From assembly GCA_029940475.1 (NCBI GenBank), contig JAPYUT010000021.1, positions 1-44,222 on the forward strand: a stretch of DNA of 44,222 nucleotides. The letters are read 5' to 3'. The translations under genes were made by a program, and so were the position numbers. This stretch comes from Verrucomicrobiales bacterium. Its GTDB lineage: Bacteria; Verrucomicrobiota; Verrucomicrobiia; Verrucomicrobiales; DEV007. Positions 31,601 through 41,500 of the stretch are shown piece after piece; positions within the stretch are counted from its first letter, which is position 1, and each line of letters begins with the position of its first letter. Under the pieces are notes generated by a model, which worked only from the letters and a program-made list of their open reading frames with translations, was not told where the DNA came from and ran no database searches.

Positions 31601-34200
31601 AACTGGCCCGGGCGGTAGGGCGGATCCTGAGCCGTGATGGTGTAACTGTAATCCTGCCACCCGGATGTGGCCTCGTTGCTGCTGCCGGTCCAGGATGTTG
31701 CAAGGCGGTTGTCAATGTCAGGGTGCCGCAATTCAAGGCTGGATCCGCCGCCATCTGCCTGCGGCGGCCATGGCTTGTCATCAAGGTAACTTACCTCATC
31801 AGCCGGGTTATTGCGCTCATCAAGGAGTAACAACTGCTCGCCCCGGTTGGAGAGTTGACCGTTGAAATCGCCCACCACCTGAACACCGGGAAATTTTCCT
31901 GCAAGACTTGCAGCGTCCCGGGCGATGACCAGATAACCACCGGCAGGAATTTGCGTGCCCTCGGTAAAGGTGAAGCGTGCTGCCCCTGCAAGTTCCCAGC
32001 CTGAAAGATCAACCGAACCGGTTGAGCGGTTATAGAGCTCGATCCATTCCTCCGGATTCTCAAGGTAGGGTTGCGGTGGTGAGGGGCCGGCGATTTCCTG
32101 CTGTGCCTCCAGTTTCAGTCCCATGACAACGTCGCTACTTGCGGCAGAGGCCTGATGGACTTCGACGGAAATGCGGTTAGTGCCGACAACCAGGCGGTCC
32201 GGATCGATCCTGAAGGAACGGATTGCCTCCGCTTCAGTAGAGGTGTTGTTTATTGCGAACGTGGCAGATGTGACTGATCCCGCAGGCATATCGTAACGCG
32301 CGATTTCCTGGCCGTTGAGGTAGTAGATTGCCCCATCATCGGTAAGGTGGCTGAAACTTAACTGCGTGGTTTCAGACAGGGAGGCTGCACTCACCTCAAA
32401 TTCGGTTTCAAAATAGTAGGTAGTGACCCGCGGCGCGTTTGAAGACGGGTTCCTCAGGGGGGTAACGATTGGCTCCGGGGGGCGCCCGGCGGTGGTTTCA
32501 TAGCCAAAGGGACCCGCACCCACCTGCCAGTTTCCCCCGATTGGATGCGCGCTGTTTGCCCAGTTTACCCCGGGGTCTTGCCCGCTTTGGTCATAGCGCC
32601 AGGTGGCATTCCAGCCAAAGAGCTCCGTTGTTAAAAAACTCGGGGGGTCGCCAGCCTTGGCATACTGCGGCCGATGATGATACATGATCTCGTTAATGAC
32701 AATGTCCTCTCTAAAGGAAATGATGTTGGGAGCATTCGGGGTAACTGCTTCCGGTGTATAAAACGGCCCGGAAGGATTGCTGTCCAATCGGCCCCGCGGA
32801 CCGTCATCGACAATTGCGGCATCAATAGGAAACCCCTCGGGAGAAAAAAGAAAAAGCCGCTCGCCGTCCCCGGGGGTCAATCCGGTTGTGGCGGCCTGGA
32901 AGGAAGCCAGGGCACCGGGGGCGATGCTGCCGGCGGGGAAGGTATAGCTGCGTTCTGTATCAGCATTGATTGATACATGGTAGCCGGCCAGCTCAATTGC
33001 TGATCCCCCGGAGTTGTAGAGTTCAAACCACCAGCTGTCATCAATACTTCCGGCAAGCTCATGCAGGTAAAGGGATGATTCTGTTAATGAGGCCTGCCGC
33101 AGAAGATCGAGCCGGGTTCCCATAACGACATCACTGCTGCCGACGTTGGCCTGGTGAACCTCAACTGAAAAACGGTTACTTCCTACGGTCAGGTTCCATG
33201 CGGGTATGCTGATCGGCGATGTCAGTTCAGCCTCGGCAGCGGCGGCGGAGAAGCTTGAGGCATTCGTGGCCCCGGAAGGCATATTGTACCTGTAGACCTC
33301 CATGCCGTTGATATAGAAGATAGCGCCATCATCGACGAGAAAACTGAGCTCAAGGGACTGCATGTCGGCGACCTCTTCCTGGGTGAGATTAAATTCGGTT
33401 TCAAAGTAGTAGGTCACCACAAAGGGATCGTTCATGAAGGTCTTGGTCAATGTGGTGCCGATGGGTTCATCGAGTCCGGTTTCCCGCGCCAGGACGCCGA
33501 TTCCTGATTGCCAGCCATCCTGGAGGGCATGTGTTTGTTTTGCCCAGTCTGCACCCGGGTCGATTCCGCTCTCGTTGTAGCGCCACAAAGAGTTGAGGGC
33601 GATCAGCGGAACTTTTACGGTTGGTGGCGGAGCATCAGGGGGCGGAAAGTTGATCCTGCCCGGACTTCCGGAGAGTTGTAAACTCCTTGCCCAGTTTTTC
33701 GCAGGCACGCTCATTGTCATGGGCAGGATTTTTGACAGGGACAGGCCTGAACCGTCGGGCGCAATCGGCCACGGCGGACGGTCGTTGTAGTCGATCTCAT
33801 CCATGACGCGGTTGTTATTGTTGCGCAAACGCACGACTTCCCCGTCATTGCTCAGTTTGCCGGTGAACGGACCGAGGGCATCAGTAATCTCCGAGTTGGC
33901 CTCGAGGGCAGTTGGGTCGGCGGCAATAACCAGATAGCCACCGCCATCAATTACCGTCCCGGCCGGGAAGGTAAAATCGATTCCGCCGGATATACGCCAC
34001 CCGGAAAGGTCGATGTTGACTGTGTTCTGGTTGTAGAGCTCAACGAATTCCAGCGATGCCCCGTTATCCTCCGGGTGGTAGTGGATTTCATTGAAGACGA
34101 CAATTGTGTCAATGGCCTTCGATGGCGTGTTCAGTGCGTTTAAAGCCAAGAGGACCACTGCCACAGACAGTGCCGAAGGGCGTAGGATGGTTCTTGTCAT
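28699..34200 (-). CDS. Giant exported lamin-tail-domain/CotH-kinase-like protein (about 1,833 aa)
   Basis: The ATG at 34200 starts an N-terminal signal peptide (LRPSALSVAVVLLALNALN). Domains, numbered from this Met: lamin-tail domain (LTD) 1 at 33-139 (VFNEIHYHP, LEFVELYN, FTFPAG); WRYN module 1 at 205-367; a divergent LTD at 374-480; LTD 3 beginning at 502 (INEIMYH) but interrupted by WRYD module 2 (about 534-699) before its second half (EEWIELYN to about 810); a carbohydrate-binding-like segment (LIANGTFDNAGGW); an Ig-like segment; a CotH-like domain from about 1130 (IRINMLTSEANAMNN, GIRLRGSMFSRR, MPWDWDFTF); LTD 4 at about 1587-1680; and a C-terminal module (FDYSADLSIWQTI). It lies 150 bases downstream of the SNase-HhH gene. 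CotH proteins can be kinases of secreted proteins; activity here is unproven. Confidence 0.82.
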   Translation of the reverse strand: MTRTILRPSALSVAVVLLALNALNTPSKAIDTIVVFNEIHYHPEDNGASLEFVELYNQNTVNIDLSGWRISGGIDFTFPAGTVIDGGGYLVIAADPTALEANSEITDALGPFTGKLSNDGEVVRLRNNNNRVMDEIDYNDRPPWPIAPDGSGLSLSKILPMTMSVPAKNWARSLQLSGSPGRINFPPPDAPPPTVKVPLIALNSLWRYNESGIDPGADWAKQTHALQDGWQSGIGVLARETGLDEPIGTTLTKTFMNDPFVVTYYFETEFNLTQEEVADMQSLELSFLVDDGAIFYINGMEVYRYNMPSGATNASSFSAAAAEAELTSPISIPAWNLTVGSNRFSVEVHQANVGSSDVVMGTRLDLLRQASLTESSLYLHELAGSIDDSWWFELYNSGGSAIELAGYHVSINADTERSYTFPAGSIAPGALASFQAATTGLTPGDGERLFLFSPEGFPIDAAIVDDGPRGRLDSNPSGPFYTPEAVTPNAPNIISFREDIVINEIMYHHRPQYAKAGDPPSFLTTELFGWNATWRYDQSGQDPGVNWANSAHPIGGNWQVGAGPFGYETTAGRPPEPIVTPLRNPSSNAPRVTTYYFETEFEVSAASLSETTQLSFSHLTDDGAIYYLNGQEIARYDMPAGSVTSATFAINNTSTEAEAIRSFRIDPDRLVVGTNRISVEVHQASAASSDVVMGLKLEAQQEIAGPSPPQPYLENPEEWIELYNRSTGSVDLSGWELAGAARFTFTEGTQIPAGGYLVIARDAASLAGKFPGVQVVGDFNGQLSNRGEQLLLLDERNNPADEVSYLDDKPWPPQADGGGSSLELRHPDIDNRLATSWTGSSNEATSGWQDYSYTITAQDPPYRPGQFNFHELRLGMLEEGEILLDDLSVIEDPDGANIELIANGTFDNAGGWRLLGTHQDSRIVTDNAQNVLKITASARFNYLNNLIESNLTRNGGLRAVQNGTNYRVSFRAKWLSGSAQLRFELYYNKLAALVILDQPAVSGTPGRQNSAYSTSLGPGLSGLAHHPALPSAGEAITVSVRAGDPNGVASLLLRYSINGGTFQSALMNPAGRDLWSAIIPGQSNNSQVHFYIEARDASPAGNLAYAPPRGPESRAVITVAPPNTGGLSQSIRINMLTSEANAMNNANDILSNHRFGCTLITDEKNIAYDSGIRLRGSMFSRRNSGSTALNLKFPANRRYRGVHSTISVRRGNRREILVKHIVNAAGGIHDNYNDIIQLNGHIPAQFGRARMEMSRFGKIYLESLPGGNGEEGTVFKMEGIRQFEATQDGSPNTPKKPFPIGWIRSFDLADQGDDKEIYRHNIRINTGLARDDYTSLINMCKLFSMNGQQLEEVAPGIINVDSWTRQFAMLSLCGIGDTYSQGNPHNLNLYARPDGLVEPMPWDWDFTFNRSTSASLWGDRNVAKIFARPAYTRMFHGHLLDIINTTYNTGYLTGWFNHLGTVSGENYSGLLSYITSRANFVRSQLPAQVAFTITSNGGADFSVNQSSATLTGNGWINVREIFIEGADISLPVVWTDSGSWRVTVPLQPGNNSLNIYAINHQGGEVGRDTINITNTTTAAAANAANLAISEIMYHPVDGGQEFIELLNLSAANTVDLNGVRFTNGIDYTFPAGATLAPGTRIVVFQSQFANQTRLANGGERITLVDASGSVIADFSYSDNNLWPAGSDGLGFSLVRIDPAGSGNPDLGDEWRPSVSGGGTPGGSDATAFAGGNAVELIAHALPFPGKRINATLDPDGNLVIAIRRNLAADDVIFSFDYSADLSIWQTIPPDTGIQLSSRNNHGDGTETLFFRAGGLSPGEGKRAVAVRVGISLR

Positions 34201-34350
34201 ATGTCCGGGCAAGGGGTTCCGGGTGGCAGGCAGCGCATCGGCGACCGATGGCAACGGCTGCCCCCGTGTTCGCACAAGGCACTGCACTCTCATCGTAGCT
34301 TAATCCATTCAAGAAGGCCAGCCCGGTGATATTGAGGATTTTACCGGCTT

Positions 34351-35268
34351 TTATTTCCCGAAGTGGAGGAACGGTTGCAGCTTTTTAAGGGTCACATTGC
34401 CAATCCCTGCGATGCGCAACAGGTCATTGGCTTCACGATAGGAGCCGGTGGAGCGGCCCTCAATGATGCGGTTGGCAAGGTGTTCACCGATGCCCGGCAA
34501 TTGCATTAAAAGGTCACGGCTGGCGCTGTTCGGATCAATTGATCCCAAGCGCGGCATGGCGGGTTTTCTGGCGAGGGCGAGTTCCTCTTCCTCCTCGCGC
34601 TCGGTACGGCGCTCGTCGGGGAGTGAATCCCAATCGGTAAATGCCCAGATTCCTGTTTCGCCTGTAGCGGCCTTAAGTTCCAGGTCCTTGAGTCGCTCGC
34701 GATATTCATCCGCACTGATGTTTTCCGACCGGCGACGGTAGACACCGAATGCCCGGGCGAGGCCCCGTGAAACAAGGAGGCCGGCAAGGTCGTCGCCTGT
34801 GGCGGTTTCCACGAAGGCGTAGACACGCTTGTAGCGGCTGTCACCGCGCGCGTCAGCGAAAGCGGTAGTGACAGTGAATGGGTGTTTCAGCAGCGATTGC
34901 ACCTCTTTTCCTGCCTGGATCCCGAGTGCCTTGGCCCGGGCAATGGATGTCTGGTGACTGCCCCCGTGGTTGGAAATTCCAAAGTAACGTCGTTGCGCCC
35001 GCAGTCGCCGCGCATCGGTTGTGTTGGTGGCCTGTTTTTCAATACAGTCAGCACCGTAGAGCCTCAATGTATGTTTTTGACCGTCCTGAAAAAGAACCTC
35101 GAAGCTGTCACCGTCCGCCCATTCGGTGGCTGCCAGCCGGCAATTGCTGAAGGTTGTGAGCTTGTTTGCCGGATCGGCACTTGCGGGAATACCTGCATTG
35201 ATCCATATCAGGATGCTGCAGATTGCCGGCAACAGGGTTTTTCCGGGTTGCGGGACTGTTCTGATCAT
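34351..35268 (-). CDS. Secreted thermonuclease-like (SNase) protein with a ComEA-type helix-hairpin-helix C-terminus
   Basis: A 305-residue protein. ATG 35268, preceded by GGTGG, begins a signal peptide (TLLPAICSILIWINAGIPASA). The SNase-like domain follows: DGDSFEVLF carries the first catalytic region, HTLRLYGADCIEK the Arg-Leu-x-Gly-x-Asp strand, and YKRVYAFVE, the Lys/Arg region. LLVSRGLARAFGV matches GLAxv. After an acidic linker (EREEEEELALAR), the final 65 residues read SIDPNSASRDLLMQLPGIG and ANRIIEGR...LLRIAGIGNVTLKKL, a pair of HhH motifs as in ComEA. It is likely an extracellular or periplasmic DNA-binding nuclease. A longer upstream frame lacks support. The lamin-tail/CotH giant follows 150 bases downstream. 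Confidence 0.83.
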   Translation of the reverse strand: MIRTVPQPGKTLLPAICSILIWINAGIPASADPANKLTTFSNCRLAATEWADGDSFEVLFQDGQKHTLRLYGADCIEKQATNTTDARRLRAQRRYFGISNHGGSHQTSIARAKALGIQAGKEVQSLLKHPFTVTTAFADARGDSRYKRVYAFVETATGDDLAGLLVSRGLARAFGVYRRRSENISADEYRERLKDLELKAATGETGIWAFTDWDSLPDERRTEREEEEELALARKPAMPRLGSIDPNSASRDLLMQLPGIGEHLANRIIEGRSTGSYREANDLLRIAGIGNVTLKKLQPFLHFGK

Positions 35269-35451
35269 CTGTCGTCCACCATGTTCCCGGCGGTCATTAT
35301 TGGTAAGGTGATCTGTGGACTGCATTTCCCTATTCCTGCAGTGAATAAGACACTTTATGATGCGGATGTCCATACGCACTCTCTTAATCCCGGGGTCGCC
35401 AAAAAATGTTAATGGAAGAGGGGTTGATCGTGGCAGGCATGGAGCCTTAGG

Positions 35452-36363
35452 ATGCAGCACATGAACATTTCCCGATTTTTCCATTTTTTTCTGACAGCCC
35501 TGTTGCTGGTTTTTATTTCCAGTGGTCATGCTGCTCATCCGGAGGTTGAAATCTGGCCGCAGGGTGGGGTTCCTGATGAACCCGATGGCATTGAAAAACG
35601 CAACAGACCAACAACCACTGATAAAACCGGCAAAACGCGTATCGCCTATGTTGACGTACCGACATTGACTGTTTATCGGGCACCTGAAAGCATTGCCAAT
35701 GGTGCGGCGGTGGTGATTTGCCCGGGAGGAGGTTATAATATCCTGGCGTGGACCCATGAGGGAACAGAGATTGCCGAGTGGCTCAACTCAATAGGGGTGT
35801 CGGCTTTCGTGTTGAAATACCGCGTGCCGCGCCGTGACCCCGTCACTCCGCATGCCCTGCCGCTGCAGGATGCGCAGCGGGCGATTCGCCTGGTGCGTTC
35901 AAATGCCGGGAAGTGGGGAGTTGACCCTAAACGCGTGGGAATGCTGGGCTTTTCGGCAGGAGGGAATTTAACCGTGATGGCCGGCACTCATTACAGTGAA
36001 AGCACTTACGGCAAAATTGATGTGGCTGATGAGCTGAGTGCACGCCCGGATTTTCTGATTCCCATTTACCCTGCCTATTTAGGGGACAGGGAGAATAAAG
36101 ACAGCTTATCACCCCTGGTCAAGGTCACCGGCAGGACCCCGCCGGCTTTCGTGGCGATCACCCATGATGATGCTGATCGCGCTTATTATGCCGCTTTGTT
36201 TTACGCTGCATTAAGGAAAAACAATGTGGTCGGCGAGTTACATATTTATGCGAAGGGCGGGCATGGCTATGGCATGCGCAAATCCCATAACCCGGTGCAT
36301 ACCTGGCCACAGCGTTGCGAGGAATGGATGCGGGCGATGGGATTTCTGGGCAGCAGGCAGTAA
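35452..36363 (+). CDS. Secreted alpha/beta hydrolase (BD-FAE/acetylxylan-esterase-like)
   Basis: A 303-residue exported enzyme. An N-terminal signal (FFLTALLLVFISSGHAAH) is followed by an alpha/beta hydrolase fold. VVICPGGGYNILAWTHEG contains the oxyanion HGGG-like turn (here PGGGY). VGMLGFSAGGNLTVMAG holds the nucleophile Ser in GFSAGG. AITHDDADRAYYAALFY and KGGHGYGMR supply the Asp and His. Enzymes of this kind deacetylate plant polysaccharides such as xylan. ATG 35452 has GGAG 7 bases upstream; 35461 is an alternative. It is divergent from the nuclease gene and convergent with transketolase. Confidence 0.86.
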   Translation: MQHMNISRFFHFFLTALLLVFISSGHAAHPEVEIWPQGGVPDEPDGIEKRNRPTTTDKTGKTRIAYVDVPTLTVYRAPESIANGAAVVICPGGGYNILAWTHEGTEIAEWLNSIGVSAFVLKYRVPRRDPVTPHALPLQDAQRAIRLVRSNAGKWGVDPKRVGMLGFSAGGNLTVMAGTHYSESTYGKIDVADELSARPDFLIPIYPAYLGDRENKDSLSPLVKVTGRTPPAFVAITHDDADRAYYAALFYAALRKNNVVGELHIYAKGGHGYGMRKSHNPVHTWPQRCEEWMRAMGFLGSRQ

Positions 36364-36383
36364 GATGCCGTTTATGACGCCTG

Positions 36384-38372
36384 TCACTTTGCAGCTTCAA
36401 TGACGGCTTCCGGGGTCATCGATAATTCCTTCATGACCGTATCGCCGGGTGCGCTGATACCGAAGCGGTCAATGGCAATGACCTTGCCGTGATCACCCAC
36501 ATATTTCCACCAGAGGCCGCTGACTCCGGCTTCTATTGCAATACGTTTTTTACACTCCGGGGCAAGCACTCCGGCGCGATATTCCAGAGGCTGGCGATCG
36601 AATCTCTCGAGGCAGGGCATTGAGACAACACGTACCCCGTCACCAATTTTCCCGGCGGCGGCAAGTACATGTTGCACCTCGCTGCCGCTGGCCATCAGGA
36701 TGAGCTCAAGTTGTCCCGCCTCGCTTTTCAGGACATAGCCCCCGCGCCGGACACCCTCACGCCGTGTTTTTACACTCGCCTGGTTGAGTGGCGGTACTCC
36801 CTGGCGGGTTAGCATCAGGGCGCTGGGGCCGTCAGTGCGTTGTAGCGCTGCAGCAAATGCACCGGCGGTTTCCTCCGGGTCGGCCGGCCGGAGCACGTCA
36901 AGGCCTGGAATAACCCGCAATCCGCTGACAGTCTCCACCGGCTGGTGGGTGGGTCCGTCTTCCCCGACACCGACCGAGTCGTGGGTGAAGATATAGATTG
37001 TCGGGAGATGGGCAAGAGCGGCAAGGCGTATAGAGGGACGCAGGTAGTCGGCAAAAACCGCAAAGGTGGCACCGCTGGCACGGAAAATGCCATCATAGGA
37101 GATGCCGTTCATGATGGCGCCCATGCCGTGTTCGCGAATCCCGAACCAGATGTTGCGACCTTCAGGAGTACCGTTTTGCGGCTCGAAATCTTTAGCGGAT
37201 TTAATGTAGTTCTTGGTTGATCCGTAGAGGTCGGCACTGCCGGATATCAGCATTGGCATGGCTTCAGCAATTGATTGCAGGACCTCACCGCCGGCGGCAC
37301 GGGTGGCAAGTTTTGCTTCGGCGTCAAACTCGGGGATTTGCTCCAGCAAGTCGGACGGGGCCGATCCCTTGAGCGCCTCGGTGAGGAGCTCTTGCTGGGC
37401 AGGATTGGCCTGTGACCAGCCTTCGTAGATATTTAACCATTCTTTGTAACCGGCTTCCAGTGTTGCCTGGTGCCTTTTAAAATAATCACGCACGGTGTCC
37501 GGGACATGGAAGGTTTCTGCCGGCAAGCCAAGCCCATGCCGTGCTGACTCGGCGAATTTCGCTCCACCTTCACCGTGGCCTGCGGCGGTGCCGGCGACTT
37601 CAGGAATACCGTGACCGATTTCGGTCTTGCAGATGATGAGCTTCGGATGGCCGTTGTCATTGGACTTGGCATTTTCAATTGCGCTTACAATGGCAGGAAT
37701 GTCATGTCCATCGATGCTCTCGGCATCCCAGCCCATCGCCTTAAAGCGTGCGGCAGTGTCTTCACTCTGTGTTTTCACCGCCATGGCATCGAGGGTGACA
37801 TCGTTTGAATCGTAGAGCAGGATGAGGTTATCGAGCTGGAAGTGTCCCGCAAAGGCAGCTGCCTCACCGGCCACGCCTTCCTGCAGGCAGCCGTCCCCGG
37901 CGAGTGCGAATACGTGGTGGTCAAATATTGTGTGTTGGGGAGTATTAAAGCGGGCGGCTGCCATCTTGCCTGAAACGGCGTAGCCGACAGCATTTCCGAT
38001 ACCCTGGCCGAGCGGGCCGGTGGTGGCCTCGACCCCGGGAGTTTCGCCATATTCCGGGTGACCGGGCGTGGCGCTTCCGAGTTGGCGGAAATTCTTTATT
38101 TCCTCAAGCGGTAGATCATAGCCTGCCAGGTGCAGCCAGGCATAAAGGAACATCGATCCATGCCCGGCGGAGAGCAGGAAGCGATCGCGGTTGATCCAGT
38201 CGGGTGTCCCGGGATTGCAGCGAAGTGCTTCACCAAAGAGGACTGAACCAATCTCGGCGGCACCGAGCGGCAGGCCAAGGTGGCCCGATGAACATTTATG
38301 AATCGCGTCGATGGCCAGCCCGCGGGCTGTATTGGCGGCTTCAGTGAGGGCAGTCGTGTTAAGGTCACTCAT
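36384..38372 (-). CDS. tkt: Transketolase
   Basis: A cytosolic thiamine-diphosphate enzyme of the non-oxidative pentose phosphate pathway, moving two-carbon units between sugar phosphates. The 662-residue length is normal. [37 protein letters not shown] and [14 protein letters not shown] belong to the substrate and cofactor site; [18 protein letters not shown] is the ThDP/Mg motif (GDGx...E). [31 protein letters not shown] and VLRPADPEE mark the second domain. Start is ATG 38372 ([14 protein letters not shown]) or ATG 38384; the longer frame extends into the divergent promoter region. No strong Shine-Dalgarno is visible. Confidence 0.95.
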   Translation of the reverse strand: MSDLNTTALTEAANTARGLAIDAIHKCSSGHLGLPLGAAEIGSVLFGEALRCNPGTPDWINRDRFLLSAGHGSMFLYAWLHLAGYDLPLEEIKNFRQLGSATPGHPEYGETPGVEATTGPLGQGIGNAVGYAVSGKMAAARFNTPQHTIFDHHVFALAGDGCLQEGVAGEAAAFAGHFQLDNLILLYDSNDVTLDAMAVKTQSEDTAARFKAMGWDAESIDGHDIPAIVSAIENAKSNDNGHPKLIICKTEIGHGIPEVAGTAAGHGEGGAKFAESARHGLGLPAETFHVPDTVRDYFKRHQATLEAGYKEWLNIYEGWSQANPAQQELLTEALKGSAPSDLLEQIPEFDAEAKLATRAAGGEVLQSIAEAMPMLISGSADLYGSTKNYIKSAKDFEPQNGTPEGRNIWFGIREHGMGAIMNGISYDGIFRASGATFAVFADYLRPSIRLAALAHLPTIYIFTHDSVGVGEDGPTHQPVETVSGLRVIPGLDVLRPADPEETAGAFAAALQRTDGPSALMLTRQGVPPLNQASVKTRREGVRRGGYVLKSEAGQLELILMASGSEVQHVLAAAGKIGDGVRVVSMPCLERFDRQPLEYRAGVLAPECKKRIAIEAGVSGLWWKYVGDHGKVIAIDRFGISAPGDTVMKELSMTPEAVIEAAK

Positions 38373-38545
38373 GGTTCGCGCCATGTTAGAGTGATGGGGC
38401 TGTGCTGCAAGGACTGAAAATGGAGTAATGATTCTTCCTGTGTCTGTAAATTCAGGCAATATGGCGTCCGGCGCGGGTGTTTCCCGGGGTGCTTGCTGAA
38501 GGGTGGCTTCGCAGTTACCTTCAGTAAACCCCACCGATTTTACTC

Positions 38546-41500
38546 ATGAGAATTCCCCCTTTCTTTGCAGGAGTGACCCTGCTTTGCTTCCTGTTAACTT
38601 GCATCCCCAAGCTGCCTGGGGTGGTGATTAATGAAATTTATCACGATGAGGATGACAAGACATTACGCGCTGAGTTTATCGAATTATACAATCCCGGGGA
38701 GGCTGCCGTTGACATTTCCGGATGGTATTTTTCCAATGGAATTGATTATACTTTTCCTGCCGCCACAACACTTAGGCCGGGAGGCTACCTGGTGATTGCT
38801 GAGGACCCCGCGGTGATGAGCTCGTATTTCGGTGTGGATGGGGCAGACGGACCATTCAGGAATAACACTTCACTGAAGAACTCGGGTGAGAAGATCACCT
38901 TGCGTGATGCGTCGGGAAGCAAGATTGATGAAGTGGATTATGCTCTTGGGTTTCCGTGGCCGACTGTCGGGGATGAGGTGGGATCACCGTCTGCGAGCCC
39001 GTCAATTGAGCTGATAAATCCATTGCTGGATAACGACCTGGGAGGCAGCTGGAGGGCGTCGGGTTTTCCCGTTACCACGGCGGTTGTGGGCGGCGGGCCG
39101 GTGACTTTTGTGAAATCCGGGGATGTTTGGGAATACCTGGATGACGACAGCGACCTTACCGGAACGAACTGGACCACGGACAGCGAGAACAGTGCAGCCT
39201 GGGCGAGTGGTCCTTCGCAGCTCGGCTATAACGAGAGAGATGAAGCCACGCTGGTAAGCGATGGTGATGGTGATTTCAGCACCATCCCGCGCGCGGTGAC
39301 GACGTATTTCCGAAGGGTTGTGTCCATTGCCGGTCTGGCCGGGTTTTCAAACATGAAGTTCCGGCTGGTTCGTGATGATGGAGCCGTCGTTTATGTGAAC
39401 GGTGTCGAGGCCTTCCGCGATACCATGCCGGCGGGCATAATTACTGCGGAGACACTGGCCAGCGGCACCCAGGGAGGGGGAGCAGAGGATACGTTTTTCG
39501 AGCATGATGTCTCGCCAAGCCTGTTTGTTGAGGGCACCAACGTGGTTGCGGTTGAAATCCATCAAGCAAATACCAGCAGCAGTGATATCAGCTTTGATCT
39601 TGAGTTGATTGGTGGTGTTGGTGGCAGTTCATCGGCAAAAAGTCCCACGCCCGGCGCACAGAACAGATCTTTCGCATTGAATGCGCCACCACAATTGCGC
39701 CAGGTCCGGCACGTTCCGATTGGTCGCGTTCCTGGTCAGGACGGGAGCATCCTTCCCGGGGAGGAGGTGCTGATCAGTGCCAAGGCCACCGACCCGGACG
39801 GTATATCCTCAGTCACCCTCCAGTATCAGGTGGTTGAGCCTGGCGATTACATTAAGCATGATGACCCGCGTTATGCGACACTCTGGAGCAGCTTGCCGAT
39901 GCTCGATGATGGCAGCGGCGGTGACCTGTCCGGCACGGATGATGTCTACAGTGTGACAATGCCGGCGTCCCTGCATTTACACCGGCGCCTCATTCGCTAT
40001 CGCATCGTGGCTACTGATGCCACCGGGGTGGGGATTCGCTGTCCCTACACAGACGATAATGGACTCAACTTTGCGTACTTCGTCTACGGAAGCCTACCGG
40101 CCTGGACGGCCGGTAACACTTCCTACGACTTCTCCGAACTGGAACCGGTGCAGGTTTATCACCTGATTACCACCCGTGAGGAGCATGAGGAATCACAGCA
40201 CATTCCCAGTGCCAATACCTCCAGTTATGGCGGCAGCGATTATCGCTGGACCGGTGCGCTCGTCTCTGAGGGGAAGGTCTATGACCATGTTCGCTTCCGC
40301 GCACGTGGCGGCGTGTGGCGTTACGCTATGGGCAAGAACATGTGGAAGTTTGATTTTCATCGCGGGCACCGTTTCCAGGCGCGGGATGATTATAACGAGA
40401 AATACAAGCGCAGCTGGGACAAACTGAACTTCTCAGCCCTTATCCAACAGGGGAATTTTGCACAGCGTGGTGAGCAGGGACTTTTTGAGGGAGCAGGATT
40501 CAAGCTGCATAACCTGGCAGGAAACCCGGCACCCAAGACCCACTATGTCCATTTCCGCATGATTGAACATGCCAGCGAGACCGGACTGGGCGCATCGCGT
40601 TTCGACGATGATTTCCAGGGCCTCTACATGGCGATTGAGCAGATGGACGGTCAGTTCCTCAGTGAGCATGACTTGCCGGATGGCAACCTCTACAAGATGG
40701 AGGGAGGGACAGGCACATTGAATAATCAGGGATCCCAGCAACCGGATGACCGTTCTGACTTGAATGCTTTTTTTGCCTACAAGAATTCTGCCCAGAGTCA
40801 GCAGTGGTGGGAGGCACGCCTGATGCTGGAGGATTACTACAGCTTTCGCGCCATTGCCACGGCGATTCATGATTACGATATTCATGCCGGGAAGAATTAC
40901 TTTTACTTGCACCGTCCCGAGAATCCGGAGGATCCGCACTCGGGCAAGTGGCAGGTGCTCAATTGGGACCTTGACCTGACTTGGACCACTCATTACGGGG
41001 GAGGCGGAACCAGAGGACCGCTCAGTTCGCGCGTCCTGAGTATTCCCCACTTTGCGCTGGGTTACCGCAATCGCACCCGCGAGATCATGGACCTGTTGTT
41101 CAATGATGAGCAGACCGGGCTGCTGCTTGATGAGATTGCGCAGTTTGTATACACGCCCGGGTCGGCAAGAAGCTTTGTTGATGCGGACAAGGAAATGTGG
41201 GACACCAACCCGATACTCAGCTCAAGCTACGTGAATTCTGGCAAAGCCGGCCACAACCGCTACTGGCAGGAGGTTTCACCGCGCAATTTCGGCAACATGA
41301 TCGGGCACGTTAAGGATTACATCGCTTCCCAGCGCTCCTATATGCGTTCAAATATCCTCAATACCGATGAGTCGCGAATTCCAAATACACCTGTCATCAC
41401 CTACGGGGGGAGCCCCGGTTTCCCGGTAAACGCCCTGCGCTTTGTTTCCTCTGCCTACTCAAGCCCTTCCGGGTCGGGTTTTGCGGCAATGGAATGGCGG

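Noticed and set aside
35269..35757. Long N-terminal extension of the SNase-HhH gene (163 residues)
   Set aside because: It overlaps the divergent esterase gene and would bury the signal peptide; ATG 35268 with GGTGG upstream starts the signal peptide directly.
38373..38534. N-terminal extension of transketolase
   Set aside because: The extra residues do not resemble transketolase and would cover the promoter region facing the lamin-tail gene.
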